Assembly: GCF_027244095.1 (NCBI RefSeq)
Contig: NC_069662.1
Location: forward strand, 16,704,501 to 16,768,500
Reading direction: 5' to 3'
DNA: 64,000 bases
DNA from: Hemicordylus capensis
Taxonomy: Eukaryota > Chordata > Lepidosauria > Squamata > Cordylidae
A program made the translations under genes and the position numbers. Below, piece after piece: positions 51,901 to 62,063 of the stretch; position 1 is the stretch's first letter, and every line of letters starts with the position of its first letter. The notes beneath the pieces are model-generated. The model worked only from the letters and a program-made list of their open reading frames with translations. It was not told where the DNA came from and ran no database searches.

Positions 51901-54792
51901 AACATCTGGGAATCCCTGTTAGAGGGAACACTGGTCGGAGGGAGAATGGGGTGCTGTCCCAGAGTCCCTGAAGTTCCCTCTCCATCCAGGTGTGTCTGCT
52001 GTTTTGTGTAGGAGGCAATCCAGTTGGATGGTGAGATCTTCTTTGCCCTTCTACGGCGGGCATCTCCCATTGCCTACCGCCACCTGAAGCGATACAAGAT
52101 TGATCCCATCTTGTATATGACGGAGTGGTTCATGTGCATCTTCTCCCGGACCTTGCCTTGGTGCTCTGTACTGCGCGTTTGGGACATGTTCTTCTGCGAA
52201 GGTGAGGCTCGTCCTTCTGTTTCTGTTTGCACCTGCAGTTCCTTAGTGTCTGCTCCTTCCCTTTCCACTGATCCAGTCAAGGGGCAATGGCCTTTCCAGA
52301 TACAAAAGAACTGCAGTAGCCCTGATCTTTCTGCTAGAAATCAGATCCCCCGCCTCCTGCTCCCTTTCTGAACTGCCCTTCCATCACTGCACAGGAGGAA
52401 ATCTCCTGAGCCGTTGCTCACATGATTGCCGAGTTTGTTGCAATAATGCAGGCTAGAACTTTGTTCAATAGCAGCAAAAGAGCCAGGGCTTCTATGATTC
52501 CAAATCCATGCTAACACAATTATCCTAAAGTGGTATAGACCACAGATTCCCAAGGTTGGGTCCCCAGATATTGTTGGACTACAAAATTGGAAACGTCTGG
52601 TGCAGAGAATAACTTTCTGTTCTTGGAGGGGGGGGGAATAGTTAGAGGTTCCTGATAAAGTTCTTCATAGTGTGGAGAGCAAGAATGACTTTTTCCTCTC
52701 TCATAATTCTAGAACTCGGGGTCAACCAGTCAAATTGATGGTTGGTAGATTCAGGACAGACAAAGTCCTTCTTCACATGATACGCAATGGACATTTAGAA
52801 TTTCCTGTCCTAGGATGTAGGGGTGCCCACCAGCTTTGATGGCTTCAGGGGAGGATTGGACAAGTTCATGGAGGACGTGTCTATCCATGGCTGTTGGCCA
52901 CAAGGGTTGAATGGTACCTCCCATGTGCAGAGGCAGATTGCCACTGAGTACCAATTGCTGGGGGACAAATCCTAAAGGAGGGCTGTTCTCTTCATACCCT
53001 GCTTATGAGCTTCCCAGAGGCCTCTGGTTTGCCCTTGTGATAAGCAGGATGCGAAACTGGATCTGCCTTCCTTTTGGCCCAATGGGGCTCTCCGTGGGCC
53101 CTGCTAGCTGGGCAAAGAGGCACCTTTTTAATGTGGTGATTCTCTTTATTTAGCAGGGGGAGAGTACCTGACCCAGCACTGTATCCCTCCAGTGTTTGTT
53201 GCTGATGTCTATCTTATGTTTCTTTTTAGATTGTAAGCCCTTTGGGGACAGGGAGCCATCTTATTTATTTATTATTTCTCTGTGTAAACTGCTTTGGAAA
53301 CTTTTGTTGAAAAGTGATATATAAATATTTTTTGTTGTGCTCAGACTCAGAGCTGCATGTTGTCAGCTTTATCTGTTCCTCCTGCCAAATCCCCTGGGCC
53401 ACAGCCCCCCATTTGTGGATTCCCCATCTCCCCCTTTGTCCCATGTAGAGCAATTCCTGGCCTCATGCCATGTATCCAGTTTTTCTCCTCCTTGGCCCTC
53501 TGATTCGCCCTCCTCTCCTTCTGCTTGCAGGGGTGAAGATTATCTTCCGGGTGGGCCTGGTGCTGTTGCGAAATACGCTGGGCTCAATAGACAAGCTGCG
53601 TTCATGCCAGGGAATGTACGAGACCATGGAGAAGCTACGAAACCTCCCTGTTCAGGCCATGCAAGAGGATTTCCTGGTCCATGAGGTGAGATGCTGTGCT
53701 GAGCAGAGAATGGCGGACGTTGAAGCTGGAGGCGGGAAGCGTGGATTCTCTGCTGAGGATAAGTGGATGACATGATATCCGTACTGCAGAAAACCAGATA
53801 GGACAATGCTAACGGTGTCCAGATAATGCAGATGATTCTAAGAAACAGCAGATTTAAACTTTGGTGTGCTGTGCCTTTATTGTAGCAATTCTGATGATTT
53901 GCATCTTGGCCAAAATCTTTGATGGCAGATGGTTGCCTGGTCTCTGCAAAAACCCTTCAGATTTTGCATATGTGTTTCTAAACTTGTATCAGCAGCCAAA
54001 AGAACTAGAAACGTGGGGCTTAAATCTGAAGAAGAGCTGTGAATTTCAGATTTCTTACTATAGATTTGATTCTGTGTTTGCACAGTAAATGGAACTCGTG
54101 TAGAATGAATGCATGCCACCTTGGTTTGATTCATTAGACTTGATGAAGAGAGAATTCTGGCAGCTTACAGAAGAAGAGCAAGCACATCCATGTTCAATAA
54201 TCACAATTATTGAAATACACTCAAAATGCTAAAGCCAAATCATTGAGTGGGAAGGTGTGTGATTTAAAAAACCTTACTGAATAATATACACACAAAAGAT
54301 GCTCGGGGTGGGTGAATGAAAGTGCTTCATGCTGTTTTCTAAAACTCTGGAAGGTTGGCCTTTGATCCTTTCTTGGAAATGAGATCTAAAAAGCTTGGAT
54401 CACAATCACAAAGGCCCTCGATGTACAGCAGTGTTCTAGGTAGTAAGGCCCTGGGGCCAGTGGCAGCCCTCGTCAATCCTAAATTCAGCTCCCTGTGAAG
54501 CTTTGGCCAAAGCGGAATTATCTGCATAGTCCCCACAGCACCATGTGGAGGCAGCCGTTTTTACCATGCAGTGCTGCACTTTGCCCAGCGGCTGGGAGCT
54601 CTTTGAGGGGAAAGGAACCCTTTTGAGCCCTTGGAAGGTGTTCACAGAGTGCCAGGAAGTGTAGCCCTTCTCAGGGCGTTCTCCCTAGAGCTCTTAAGAT
54701 TGGGCTCTGGCTCTCTCAAACGGCCTTCCCAGCACTGAGAAAAGTGAAGTACTGTGTGGTGCCCAGCACAGTGGGAAATGGCTCTCACATTG

Positions 54793-54847
<55 letters not shown>

Positions 54848-56612
54848 GCCAAAGTGGCCCCTGCTTGAAAAATAGTGAAGCTGACTGCCTTGCATGCAGG
54901 ACAGACCAAAGAAGGTATTCTTCACATGACTCACAATTTGTGGAACTCGCTGCCACAAGATGTGGTGATGGACACTGGCTTGGATGGCTTTGAAAGGGGA
55001 ATGAGAGACATTCATGGTTTGTTGATGCCTATTAGTCATGATCACTGAATGAAAGCTCCATGTTGGTGGGGATGCCATGCCACTGAAGGCCAGTTCTGGA
55101 GGGTAAGCGGGGGAGGAAGGCTGTTGCCCAGCTTGCGGACTTCCTTACTGGTTGGCCACTGTGGGAAACTACCCTGGGCGGGCAGGCTGGCCCTTTGTTC
55201 CAGCAGGACTGCTCTCGTGCTCTGACCCAGTTCCCCCAAATGGTGTGGGGAGGGTTGCTTTGTGAAGAGCTCTCCATCTCAAGCCCAAACCACACATGGC
55301 ACGGAGTTTGTTTTCATTCTTTATTTAAAATAAATGAACCCAATCAGTCTGAGCAGTCTGTGAGTCAGAATGAAGGGAGAACAGGGAGGGAGGGAGGGGG
55401 AGGGGGAGAGAGAGAGAGAGAGATGGTGTGTAATCCTTTCCTAATTCTTCTGTATTTTGGTGCAAAATCACTCCCCAAGCTGTTTCTGCACTGGCGTGTG
55501 GGGAAAGGACTGGATCTCTGTAGTTTTCCCTCCCTAATCTAGATTTTTTTTTTTTTAAGCTGCTTGGGGGTAGATGAGTTTGCACTAAAAATATGACCAG
55601 AGTACAAAGAGTTAAGTAGCTTCCTTTGGCCAGTCTTTTCTCTTTCTTTCAAAGTTTTGCTTTGAAAGAAAAGGTGGGCAGGCCAAGGAGCGCCAGAGGA
55701 GGCGGTTTATTCATCACCGGACCTGCTGCCTTGCTCAGACGAGAGAGACTGTCCTGCTTTTGAATGGGCAGGCTCCCCAGTAGGCATGTGGGGTGTTGCT
55801 ACAGGAGGTGGCGCTAGGTGTGCGCTGGGGGAGGGGGTGCCTGGGGAAAGGAGGGTGACTCTTGTCCTTTCTCCCACCTTGCTCAGGTGATCAATATCCC
55901 CGTGACGGAAGCTCTCATCGAGCGGGAGAACACCACCCAGCTGAAGAAGTGGCGGGAGACCAAGGGCGAGCTCCAGTACAAGCCCTCCCGCCGGCTGCAC
56001 GGCTCGCGAGCCATCTACGAGGAGTGCCACCGGATGAACCCGCCCCTGACGGCCAGCGCCAGCCTCTTGAGCCTCACCGGCCTGAAGCAAAGGGTCTCTC
56101 ACAGTACCGCAGGCGGCCCCTCCTTCTCTCCGGCACACTCCGTGGGCACCTTGGCCGTGTCCGCCGCCCCCGCCCCAGCCCCTCCTGTGGCCCAGAGCCA
56201 GATGGTGGTCTCCGAAGGGCTGCACCCAGCTCTGCCCTCCCCAACGGGGAACAACGTGCCTTTGGGAGGCCCCAAGAAAACCGGAAGCAGCAGCAGCAAA
56301 GAGGAGAAGCGGAAAGAGAAGGAGCGGGAGAAGCAAGAGAGGCTGGAGAAGGAGAGGCAGAAGCAGGCGCGAGAGCAGGAGAGGAAGCTGCAGAAGGAGC
56401 GGGAGAGGCGGGAGAAGGAGCAGGAGAAGCAGGAGAAAGAGAAGGAGAAGAAGCAGCAGAAGGAGCGAGCCAAAGAGGAAGCCAAGCTGAAGAAAGAGAG
56501 GAAGCTCTCGCTGAGGAAAAAGGAGCCCAAAGCGCCCCCTCTGCCGCCCGCCGAGGAGGGGAAAGATGGGGAAGTCCCAGGGGCGTCCGTGCTGCAGGAC
56601 ACGTACTTTTGA
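35682..56612 (+). CDS. TBC1D10B: TBC1 domain family member 10B, Rab GAP
   Basis: Nine coding exons: 35682-36553, 44991-45090, 45208-45315, 45467-45573, 46784-46898, 51056-51121, 52012-52201, 53531-53685 and 55887-56612. All introns are GT-AG and phases match, giving 812 aa (human about 808). It is a GTPase-activating protein; TBC1D10 family members act on Rab35, Rab27A and others in membrane traffic. Residues 1-290 are a Pro/Thr/Val-rich disordered region ending [10 protein letters not shown]...KYGFLGGSQ. The TBC domain covers about residues 330-560, with the arginine finger in IEKDLHR (R381) and the glutamine finger in EGYCQ (Q418). The tail is a Lys/Glu-rich coiled coil ending DTYF, a class I PDZ ligand like that of EPI64. 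The first of two adjacent ATGs is used. Exon 9 is unusually GC-rich. Intron 5 holds a large L2 and intron 1 a CR1. Confidence 0.97.
36554..38007. other. TBC1D10B intron 1, first part
   Basis: Mostly unassigned; a tRNA-Ala SINE fragment lies at 37212-37395. Confidence 0.45.
37212..37395 (+). repeat. tRNA-Ala-derived SINE, diverged
   Basis: TTTGTATGCAGAAACTCCCA then GGTTCAATCTTTGGCATG and ACCGCTGCTAGTAAACAATA; the usual body is diverged by a short internal insertion. Confidence 0.65.
38008..38138. repeat. Foldback element, AGCACAGGGACAGGCAAC subfamily
   Basis: Ends AGCACAGGGACAGGCAACTT and, inverted, AGCACAGAGACAGGCAACCT, with GAACTATATCTGCCATAAT and GATGGGAGTTGTAGTTTAGC inside. Confidence 0.8.
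39134..39269. repeat. CAGTGTTCCC-type foldback element
   Basis: Arms CCTGTAACAGGGATTCCCAG and TTGGGAATCCCTGTTACAGG around the GACTACAA core. Confidence 0.85.
39355..39500 (+). repeat. CORE-SINE (MIR-like)
   Basis: CACTGGGTGATCTTGGACCA (core), CATGGGGTTGTTGTGAGGAT and TCCTTGGAGGAAGGGCAGGA. The tRNA head is lost. Confidence 0.65.
40975..41140 (+). repeat. CORE-SINE (MIR-like)
   Basis: GGGCTAGTGACTAGAGTGTT, CCTTGGGCAAGTCACTCACA, GTGGTTGTGAAGATAAAATA and CCTTGGAGGAAGAGCAAGAT follow the element order of 27040-27280. Confidence 0.65.
42011..42056. repeat. (CT)8(GT)15 microsatellite
   Basis: Uninterrupted CT then GT run in TBC1D10B intron 1. Confidence 0.95.
42590..44265 (+). mobile_element. CR1 LINE with nested hAT-type element
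   Basis: Codes CR1 reverse-transcriptase pieces in several frames ([76 protein letters not shown]) and ends GGGCTTGATCCCGCAGGCCT then GTTCTTATG. 5'-truncated and interrupted at 42864-43324 within the stretch coding the active-site region. Confidence 0.88.
42864..43324. mobile_element. hAT-type nonautonomous element, 461 bp, with 8-bp target duplication
   Basis: Flanked by GATGACAC at 42856-42863 and 43325-43332. Ends TAGGGATGTGCACGAAC and, inverted, TAGGGATCTGCACAGAAC. Inside are a (GT)22 run (42945-42988) and a duplicated GTTTTAAGGGCG motif. No transposase. Confidence 0.88.
44333..44452. repeat. ACTACAACTCCC-type foldback element
   Basis: AGATTCTCAATCTTGGGTCC and CCACATTTGAGAACCC around GGACTGCAACTTCCACCATC. 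Confidence 0.75.
45703..45831. repeat. Foldback element, GGGCAACCTTGGCTCTCC subfamily
   Basis: CAGCTGTTGCTGAACTACAA and TTGTAGTTCAACAACAGCTG arms, TATTGGGGCTGGGG centre; in TBC1D10B intron 4. Confidence 0.85.
45852..45987. repeat. Foldback element, CAGGGATTCTCA subfamily
   Basis: Nearly the same as 23237-23372, with GGACTTCAACTCCCATAATC and its partner GATTATGGGAGTTGAAGTCC perfectly paired. Confidence 0.88.
45988..46783. other. TBC1D10B intron 4, remainder
   Basis: GC-rich; 46190-46260 (GGGTGGCCCAGAGCATTGC...GAGGCGAGGTGCC) looks like an interspersed repeat but I cannot name it. Confidence 0.4.
47065..47230 (+). repeat. tRNA-Ala-derived SINE
   Basis: GGGCCATAGCTCATTGGTAG, CATCAGCTTTGCATACAGAA, GGTTCAACCCATGGCATC, GAGAAGCTGCTGCCCATCAG. 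The anticodon-like TGC lies in TTTGCATAC. Confidence 0.8.
47500..50800 (+). mobile_element. Nearly full-length L2-clade LINE in TBC1D10B intron 5
   Basis: Endonuclease pieces at about 47930-48660 ([48 protein letters not shown]) and reverse-transcriptase/C-terminal pieces at 49440-50660 ([77 protein letters not shown]). Several frame changes and stops break the frames, so it is inactive. The catalytic YADD motif reads YTDD. The 3' end is near CCCAGAAACGGAAGTTTGGG and GCGGTGTC. Confidence 0.87.
51798..51933. repeat. CAGTGTTCCCTCTAA foldback element with 8-bp duplication
   Basis: 136 bp. Ends CAGTGTTCCCTCTAACAGGG and its exact inverse. Flanks GTGGGGGG (51790-51797) and GTCGGAGG (51934-51941) match at 6 of 8, as for a hAT target duplication. 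In TBC1D10B intron 6. Confidence 0.9.
52541..52605. repeat. Partial foldback element
   Basis: GATTCCCAAGGTTGGGTCCC then CAGATATTGTTGGACTACAA; most of the right arm is missing. Confidence 0.6.
52680..53065 (+). mobile_element. CR1 LINE 3' end, diverged
   Basis: ACTCGGGGTCAACCAGTCAA, CACCAGCTTTGATGGCTTCA, AAGTTCATGGAGGACGTGTC and GATAAGCAGGATGCGAAACT follow the CR1 tail order. Confidence 0.75.
53105..53337 (+). repeat. L2-like LINE/SINE 3' end (AAAGAGGCACC family)
   Basis: Same order as 2728-2968: GGGCAAAGAGGCACCTTTTT, AGCAGGGGGAGAGTACCTGA, AGATTGTAAGCCCTTTGGGG, ending GAAAAGTGATATATAAATAT. Confidence 0.75.
54797..54844. repeat. (GT)24 microsatellite
   Basis: Uninterrupted run in TBC1D10B intron 8. 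Confidence 0.95.
54905..55230 (+). mobile_element. CR1 LINE 3' end, diverged
   Basis: TTCTTCACATGACTCACAAT, GGAACTCGCTGCCACAAGAT, GGCTTGGATGGCTTTGAAAG and TTCCAGCAGGACTGCTCTCG match the CR1 tail with a changed middle. Confidence 0.75.
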
Positions 56613-59180
56613 GTAGGGCTGGGGGGGCAGCACAAGCCCCGATGACACCCTCCCTTCAGCCAAGGACCAAGGTGGTGGCCACCACCTGGAACGTCTGTCA
56701 TGGTCATGGGACCCAGAGGACAGGAGGAGGTGTGCCCAGGGGAGTCGTTGTTGCTATGCACTGAACCACCCAAGTTAGAGCCGCCGTGGAATGGGGTGGG
56801 TGGGTGGGGGGTGTCTTTAAGTTGTGTCCATGTTTCCACTTCCCTTTGTGCGCCTGATTTGAGGTGGATTTGACCCCCTTCTTCCTTGATGAACAGGACC
56901 AAACCAAGATAGCTGCTGCATTCTGCGTGGCTACAGAAGGGGGCTGCACATCCCACCCAAGTGCGGCTGTGCACATGTCCCTGCCCGCACCTCCCAGCTT
57001 GGAGTCTTAACCAAGGAGGTTGTTGTGTTATTAATGATAACTCCCACACACCCCTCTCCAGCATTGTATATAGAATCCTCTCTCCTTCGAAACTATTAAC
57101 CATGCCAGGCTGCATACACCACTTCCTTCCAAAAAGGCCAGTCATAAGAGCAAAGTATGGTCTCCCCTAACCCTTCCTCCAATACGTTAACAAACTCTCC
57201 TTCCACTGGGGGTCAGTGCGGCCCTCGGAGCACTGCTAGGTATTCCCCTGCTCCACCCCAAATTGACAGGCTCCCAGGAGGCTCATATGAGAGGTTCCCC
57301 CTAGCCGCCACCCTCTTCCTCCTCTCTTTCCACCCGTACCCTCCCATGCATGGTTACCTACAAGTTAGGGTTGCTGCCGTGTTCCTTGACAGAGGCTCTG
57401 TACTCTGAGAGCCACGCAACAGGCAGAAAATTTAACAAGGCTGGCATTTCCCCAGCACAGATGTGCACCAAAGTGGCGGACCTCGCCTGTTGTATTTCTG
57501 CCTGTCATGCAGCTGTAAGAAGCAGGGCTGGGGAAGTGTTGCGTTGGCAACCCTGCTCCCTGCAGACGTGGTCATTCAGCTGCTCCTAAAACAACTCCCA
57601 TGCAGGGGTTTCTTAGCAGTGGTCAGGAAAAGGAATTGGTACATAGGAATCTGGACAGCCATTCCTGAGTGGAGAAGAGAAGTGAGAGGAAGCCATACTT
57701 TGTGTTCTGCTGTTCATTGAGGAGGGAAAGAATCTCATTCCTTGCCCTTGAGCATGGCCTTCTGGCAAAAAACATTCCTGAAGCATAAGGTGGGGAAACC
57801 TTGGTTGGCCACTTCCTGCTGGCAGATAAGAGGCAGTTGTGTTCGTTGCATGCTTCTGCCACCACGGGGGAAATCTTTGCAATGCCGCCCCCCCCCCCAG
57901 CCAACAGTTTCCGTGTACTATAATAAGCCCTCGCCATCTGGAAAGATTTGTCCTTAATATTGTTAGAATACATCCAACCCCCATCCTTCCTGGTTTCTGG
58001 TTGCAAAGGAGACATCTTCATTACAAATCCAGGCCAGATGGAAATTAGTTGAATGGGCATGCCTTCAGCCAAAGGATTCCTGGGAACTGTAGTTCTGAGA
58101 ATGCTTTCTAAGGTGAGAGCCCTGCAGCACAGACCATTCTGAAGGGGGAGCTGGGGCAGTTCAAAGAGGTTTAAAAATGGTTTTAGTTTGGAGTGTAGAC
58201 ATGCCCAAATGGTGTGTGCTTTATTTCTCCCCCTCCCTCAGTGAAAAGTGAACAGGCCCCTCTAAAATAACTGGAATGCCGTTCTCTGTGGTATGCTGTG
58301 CGACCACACTGGGGCAGCATGTATACATACACTCACTCACTCTCCCTCTCTCTCACTCTCCTTTTATGTTACCACATGCTGGTATTTGCTTACTAGGCCT
58401 CTGATGGCCCTGAAAAATCCAGCCAGTCAGATTCCTGGCTTCTCATTCTGTCTAGTCTAGAAAGGCCTGGGGTGTTAGTGGATGTTAATTATCAGCAGAT
58501 TAGTGGGGACTGTGGATCATAACTTGAGGAAGTCTGTGAGAAGAGCGGTCATGTGGATGCTGGCAACTGGGAAACTGAACTCTTGTCTTGGTCAGATTGA
58601 ACTAGAACCGAGTCAGGACACGAATCTTGCAACTCTTGCTTTTACGTTCCACAGCATTGTTTCCTCCTTTTAGGTCATGTTCTCTGCAGTTGTGAATAGT
58701 TTGAAATCATGAACCTGTTTCAAAATTTTGCTTCCCAGAATTCACCTTTCCAAAATGGCGGCTTCTCCTAGAGTCCACTGTCCTACCAATGACCTAGCAA
58801 AAAAACTCCATTAGCCCATCCTCATCTCTGTACATAACCTCTTTCTCTATAACACATATATTATATATATGTTTCAGTATTGTAATTATGTATACAGATA
58901 CTTTTTTTTTTGGCCTTGTGCTCCTATTTAATGGGACAGACACTGGAAATTAGGAATTCATCCATTTCTCCCCCTTGCCTTTTTAATTGTGTTTTTTTTT
59001 TTAGTCTCCCCCCCCCCCAATCAGGAAGAGCAGAAACTTGGAAGTTTACAGCTGACATCCCCTTGCTATCCTCCTTGTTAATTTTTTTTTTATTTTTGTC
59101 GTTCGTGCCTCGTTCTCATTGGATTTTTTCATTGCTTTGTTTAAAAATGTTAACAATCAAAATTCAGATTCATTGTCTTG
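56613..59180 (+). other. TBC1D10B: TBC1D10B 3' UTR and downstream
   Basis: No AATAAA on the plus strand in this interval, so the 3' end is not fixed. T-rich tracts near 58903 and 59080 and AACAATCAAAATTCAGATTC near 59153 could belong to the end of a long UTR. No other gene seen. Confidence 0.45.
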
Positions 59181-59204
59181 AATGGGATCAGCCACATGGG
59201 GATG

Positions 59205-60000
59205 GGTCAGAATCAGAATCACTTTATTTCGGTCATTGATCAGATAAAATTACATCATACGAATATGTATCGAGATTTGCAAACAACATAGCAGAACTTG
59301 GCCACCGAATTAGAAATCATAGCATTAAAACTGGACAGCAAGAAATCAAGATAAAAGTAATCAGTATGGCCAGGAATATTCTTCAAAATTGGTAAGATAA
59401 AATTTGAACGGATATCCTTGTAAAAGTCACGAAATAAGATTACATGGGTGATGGATCCAATAGCGCCTGAGCCGTAGGGGCATAATCGCAAAGAGTATGG
59501 AATCCCCTTAAACTTCCCCTCTAAAACAGCTGTGGGGAGAGCATTAAGTCGGGCGAGAGTTAGAGCACACCTACATTTTGGGATTTATATGTTACTTAAG
59601 TAGTCAGCAGGTTTCAGATAAAAAGCTGATTAGCCATGTACAAGCCTCTCGGTATTCTAGCTGCTTGGCCTTGTAATTCAATATCGAGAATGCGCTGTGT
59701 AATGGCCCTCGGGGCATGGAAATGTCCAAGCCTAATAAGTTCTTCCTGCAGGAGCCCATAATGTTGCAATTTAGTTTTAACCATCAGCTTGCATTTTGAA
59801 TTGAACCCATCGATCAGAGTTAATGAGGCCAAAGCCACTTGAGAGAAATAGAGTTTTAACCAGAAAAAGGATAATGCACTGCCAGTAGCCAGATTCCAAA
59901 GTGGTGACTCCTGCCTCCCATCTGAGAATGGAGTTTGAAACACAGCAAGGCACCTGGAATATGGATCTAAAGAATTTCGTTTGTATAGCTTCAACGGGGC
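59205..60000 (-). mobile_element. Non-LTR retrotransposon 3' part, clade unknown
   Basis: Minus-strand pieces QTKFFRSIFQVPCCVSNSIL, RWEAGVTTLESG, AITQRILDIELQGQAARIP and GSITHVILFRDFYKDIRSN read like the region after the reverse transcriptase of a non-LTR element, with CP and H residues of a terminal zinc-binding stretch. It ends AATAAAGTGATTCTGATTCT then GA. It is not CR1 or L2 by sequence. Confidence 0.6.
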
Positions 60001-60027
60001 GGGGGGGGGGGGGGAAGCTGCTCAAAG

Positions 60028-60220
60028 GGGGATGGGTCATAGCTCAGTGGCAGAGCATCTGCCTTGTATGCAGAAGGTCCCAGATTCAATCCTCAGTACT
60101 TCCAAGTAGGACTAGGAAATACTCCTACCTGAAACCATGGGGAGCTGGTGCCACTCAGTACAGAGAATACTGAGCTAGATCGACCAATGATCTCACTGTA
60201 AGCAACCTCTTATGTCATAT
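60028..60220 (+). repeat. tRNA-Ala-derived SINE
   Basis: GGGTCATAGCTCAGTGGCAG, CATCTGCCTTGTATGCAGAA, GATTCAATCCTCAGTACT, TGAGCTAGATCGACCAATGA. Good A and B boxes. Confidence 0.8.
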
Positions 60221-60319
60221 CAATGGAAAGGGGGGAAGGCATTGTCTGCTTAAGGATGCGTTTGGGTGGCCGGGGCAGTCTTCATGGGAGCAAACATCTT
60301 GGCTCAGTACAATCCATTG

Positions 60320-60520
60320 GATTATTGCTTCATATTTATGCATCACACTTTTATCATGCCTTTCCACTAAGGACCTCAAAGTGGCTTATATAAAATTATC
60401 CCATTTTAGCCTCATGCCAACCCTGGAAGACCCTGAATATCATCCACTGGGCTTTATTGGGATTTGAACCCAGGTCTTCTCACTCCTAGTCCAGCGCTTT
60501 GTCTACCACACTAGGGGTTC
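60320..60520 (-). repeat. CORE-SINE (MIR-like)
   Basis: Minus strand: AGTGTGGTAGACAAAGCGCT, GGACTAGGAGTGAGAAGACC, GGGTTCAAATCCCAATAAAG and a lost core; ends GGAAAGGCATGATAAAAGTG. Confidence 0.6.
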
Positions 60521-60548
60521 TCAAGCCATTGTGGCTGGGGATTATGAG

Positions 60549-60793
60549 ATATCACTTGCTATGAATATTTATATTCCGCTTTTCAACAAAAGTTCCCAAA
60601 GCGGTTTAACAGAGGAATAAATTAAAAAGCGCCCTATCCCCAAAGGGCTCATAATCTAAAAAAGGAAAAAGAAACACGAGACACCAGCAACAGCCACTGG
60701 AGGGATGCTGTGCTGGGGATGGATAGGGCCAGTTGCTCTCCCACTACTAAATAAAGAGAATCGCTTTATTAAAAAGGTGCCTCTTTTTTCAGC
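60549..60793 (-). repeat. L2-like LINE/SINE 3' end (AAAGAGGCACC family)
   Basis: Reverse complement begins AAAAAAGAGGCACCTTTTTA and ends AAAGCGGAATATAAATATTC, in the order of 53105-53337. Confidence 0.75.
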
Positions 60794-61107
60794 AGCAGCG
60801 GAATTGCTAGTTCAAGGGGAGTTACAGTCCAACATCTGGGGACTCAAGGGTGGGGAGCCCCTGTACTAGGACTCTTGTCTTTCTTAAGATAGGTATCGTT
60901 GGCTTGTCATTCGGTATTGTAATGAATTGGCTTGAACCAAGGGTATCCTAGATGGCCAAATTGCTGTTGAGCATGGGAACCAGTGAGCATAAAGTACTAT
61001 TGCATAAAACCTGCTACTGATCAGCATCCAATTTTAAACCCTATGCTTCCTGTAACAGTTATTGGGAGCAAAGATCCTTTGGGGTTTTAAGTGGCCATGG
61101 ATTCGTG

Positions 61108-61540
61108 GAGGAGACCTAGTCTTGTGATAACCTTTGCTAAGCAGGGTCCATCCTGGTTTGCATTTGAATTGGAGGTGTGTGAGCACTGCAAGATAATCCC
61201 CTTGGCACAGGCCAGCTCAAATCTTGCCTGCCAGCTGTTTTTGGACTACAACTCCCATAATCCCCAGCCCATGGCCAATAGCCAGGGATTATGGGAGTTG
61301 TAGGTCAACATCTGCAAGAGGGCTGAAGCTGAGCAGGCCTACCCTAGGGGATAGGGAAGAGCATCTGCATGCTTGCATGCAGAAGATCCCAGGTTCCTTC
61401 CCTGGCACCTTCAGATAGGGCTGGGAGAGATTCCTCCCTGCAATCTTGGAGAAGCTGCTGCCAGTCTGTGTGGACAATTCTGAGCTAGATGGACCAATGG
61501 TCTGATTGGGTTGAAGGCAACTTCCCACGGGGTGTGTGAT
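61108..61540 (+). repeat. Composite SINE with 5S rRNA-like module (copy 4), interrupted
   Basis: GGAGGAGACCTAGTCTTGTG, TTGCTAAGCAGGGTCCATCC, GTGAGCACTGCAAGAT, then a foldback element (61206-61343), then GCATGCTTGCATGCAGAAGA and the common body ending GGCAACTTCCC. Confidence 0.8.
61206..61343. repeat. Foldback element nested in the SINE
   Basis: GCCAGCTGTTTTTGGACTAC and AACTCCCATAATCCCCAGCC pair with GGGATTATGGGAGTTGTAGG; ends GGCCAGCTCAA and, inverted, GGCCTGCTCAGC. Confidence 0.8.
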
Positions 61541-61719
61541 ATAATCTACTGTGTCTGGCAGCATTTTGTGTGGCTCAGTGAGGAACACAACCACCAAGCA
61601 CTCATACGAATGTCCCTTAGCTAAGAACTGATCTCCCTTCCATAACTGGCCATTTCTCACTCAGCTGTGCCTCCTGTGTTGTTGAAGAGGAACACACAAT
61701 TTCCACTGCTCACGGGATT

Positions 61720-61725
61720 TTTATT
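61720..61725 (-). promoter_or_regulatory. Poly(A) signal of the PHETA-like gene
   Basis: AATAAA on the minus strand, about 340 bases after the stop codon; the 3' UTR includes a foldback element (61876-62002). Confidence 0.65.
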
Positions 61726-61875
61726 TTAAGAATGCATTTTTAAAAAATCTTCACAGCTTTGAAAAATGTCATAATGTTTCCATTGCACAGATGTTCACAA
61801 GCTACAGTACTGCAGGAAGGCCTACCCAGCGGTCTATATGCCTCTTCTGTCCGAAACATCAGACAGATTCTTATC

Positions 61876-62002
61876 CAGTGTTCCCTCTAACAGGGATTCC
61901 CAGATGTGGTTGACTACAACTCCCAGAATCCCCACCTGCAATGGCTTTTGCTTGGGGATTCTGGGAGTTAACAGCTAGGAATCACTGTTAGAGGGAACTC
62001 TG
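61876..62002. repeat. CAGTGTTCCCTCTAA foldback in a 3' UTR
   Basis: Begins CAGTGTTCCCTCTAACAGGG, core GACTACAACTCCCAGAATCC; right arm slightly decayed. Would be transcribed in the 3' UTR of the PHETA-like gene and could form a long hairpin in the RNA. Confidence 0.85.
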
Positions 62003-62063
62003 CTCTTAACACTCCCAAACCTCACTGGTTGAGGTCAAATATATGGCCTCATCTATTTCCCTG

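Noticed and set aside
55707-56663. Long open frame on the minus strand opposite the last TBC1D10B exon
   Set aside because: Leu-rich mirror of the Lys/Glu-rich plus-strand coding exon; GC-rich shadow frame, not a gene.
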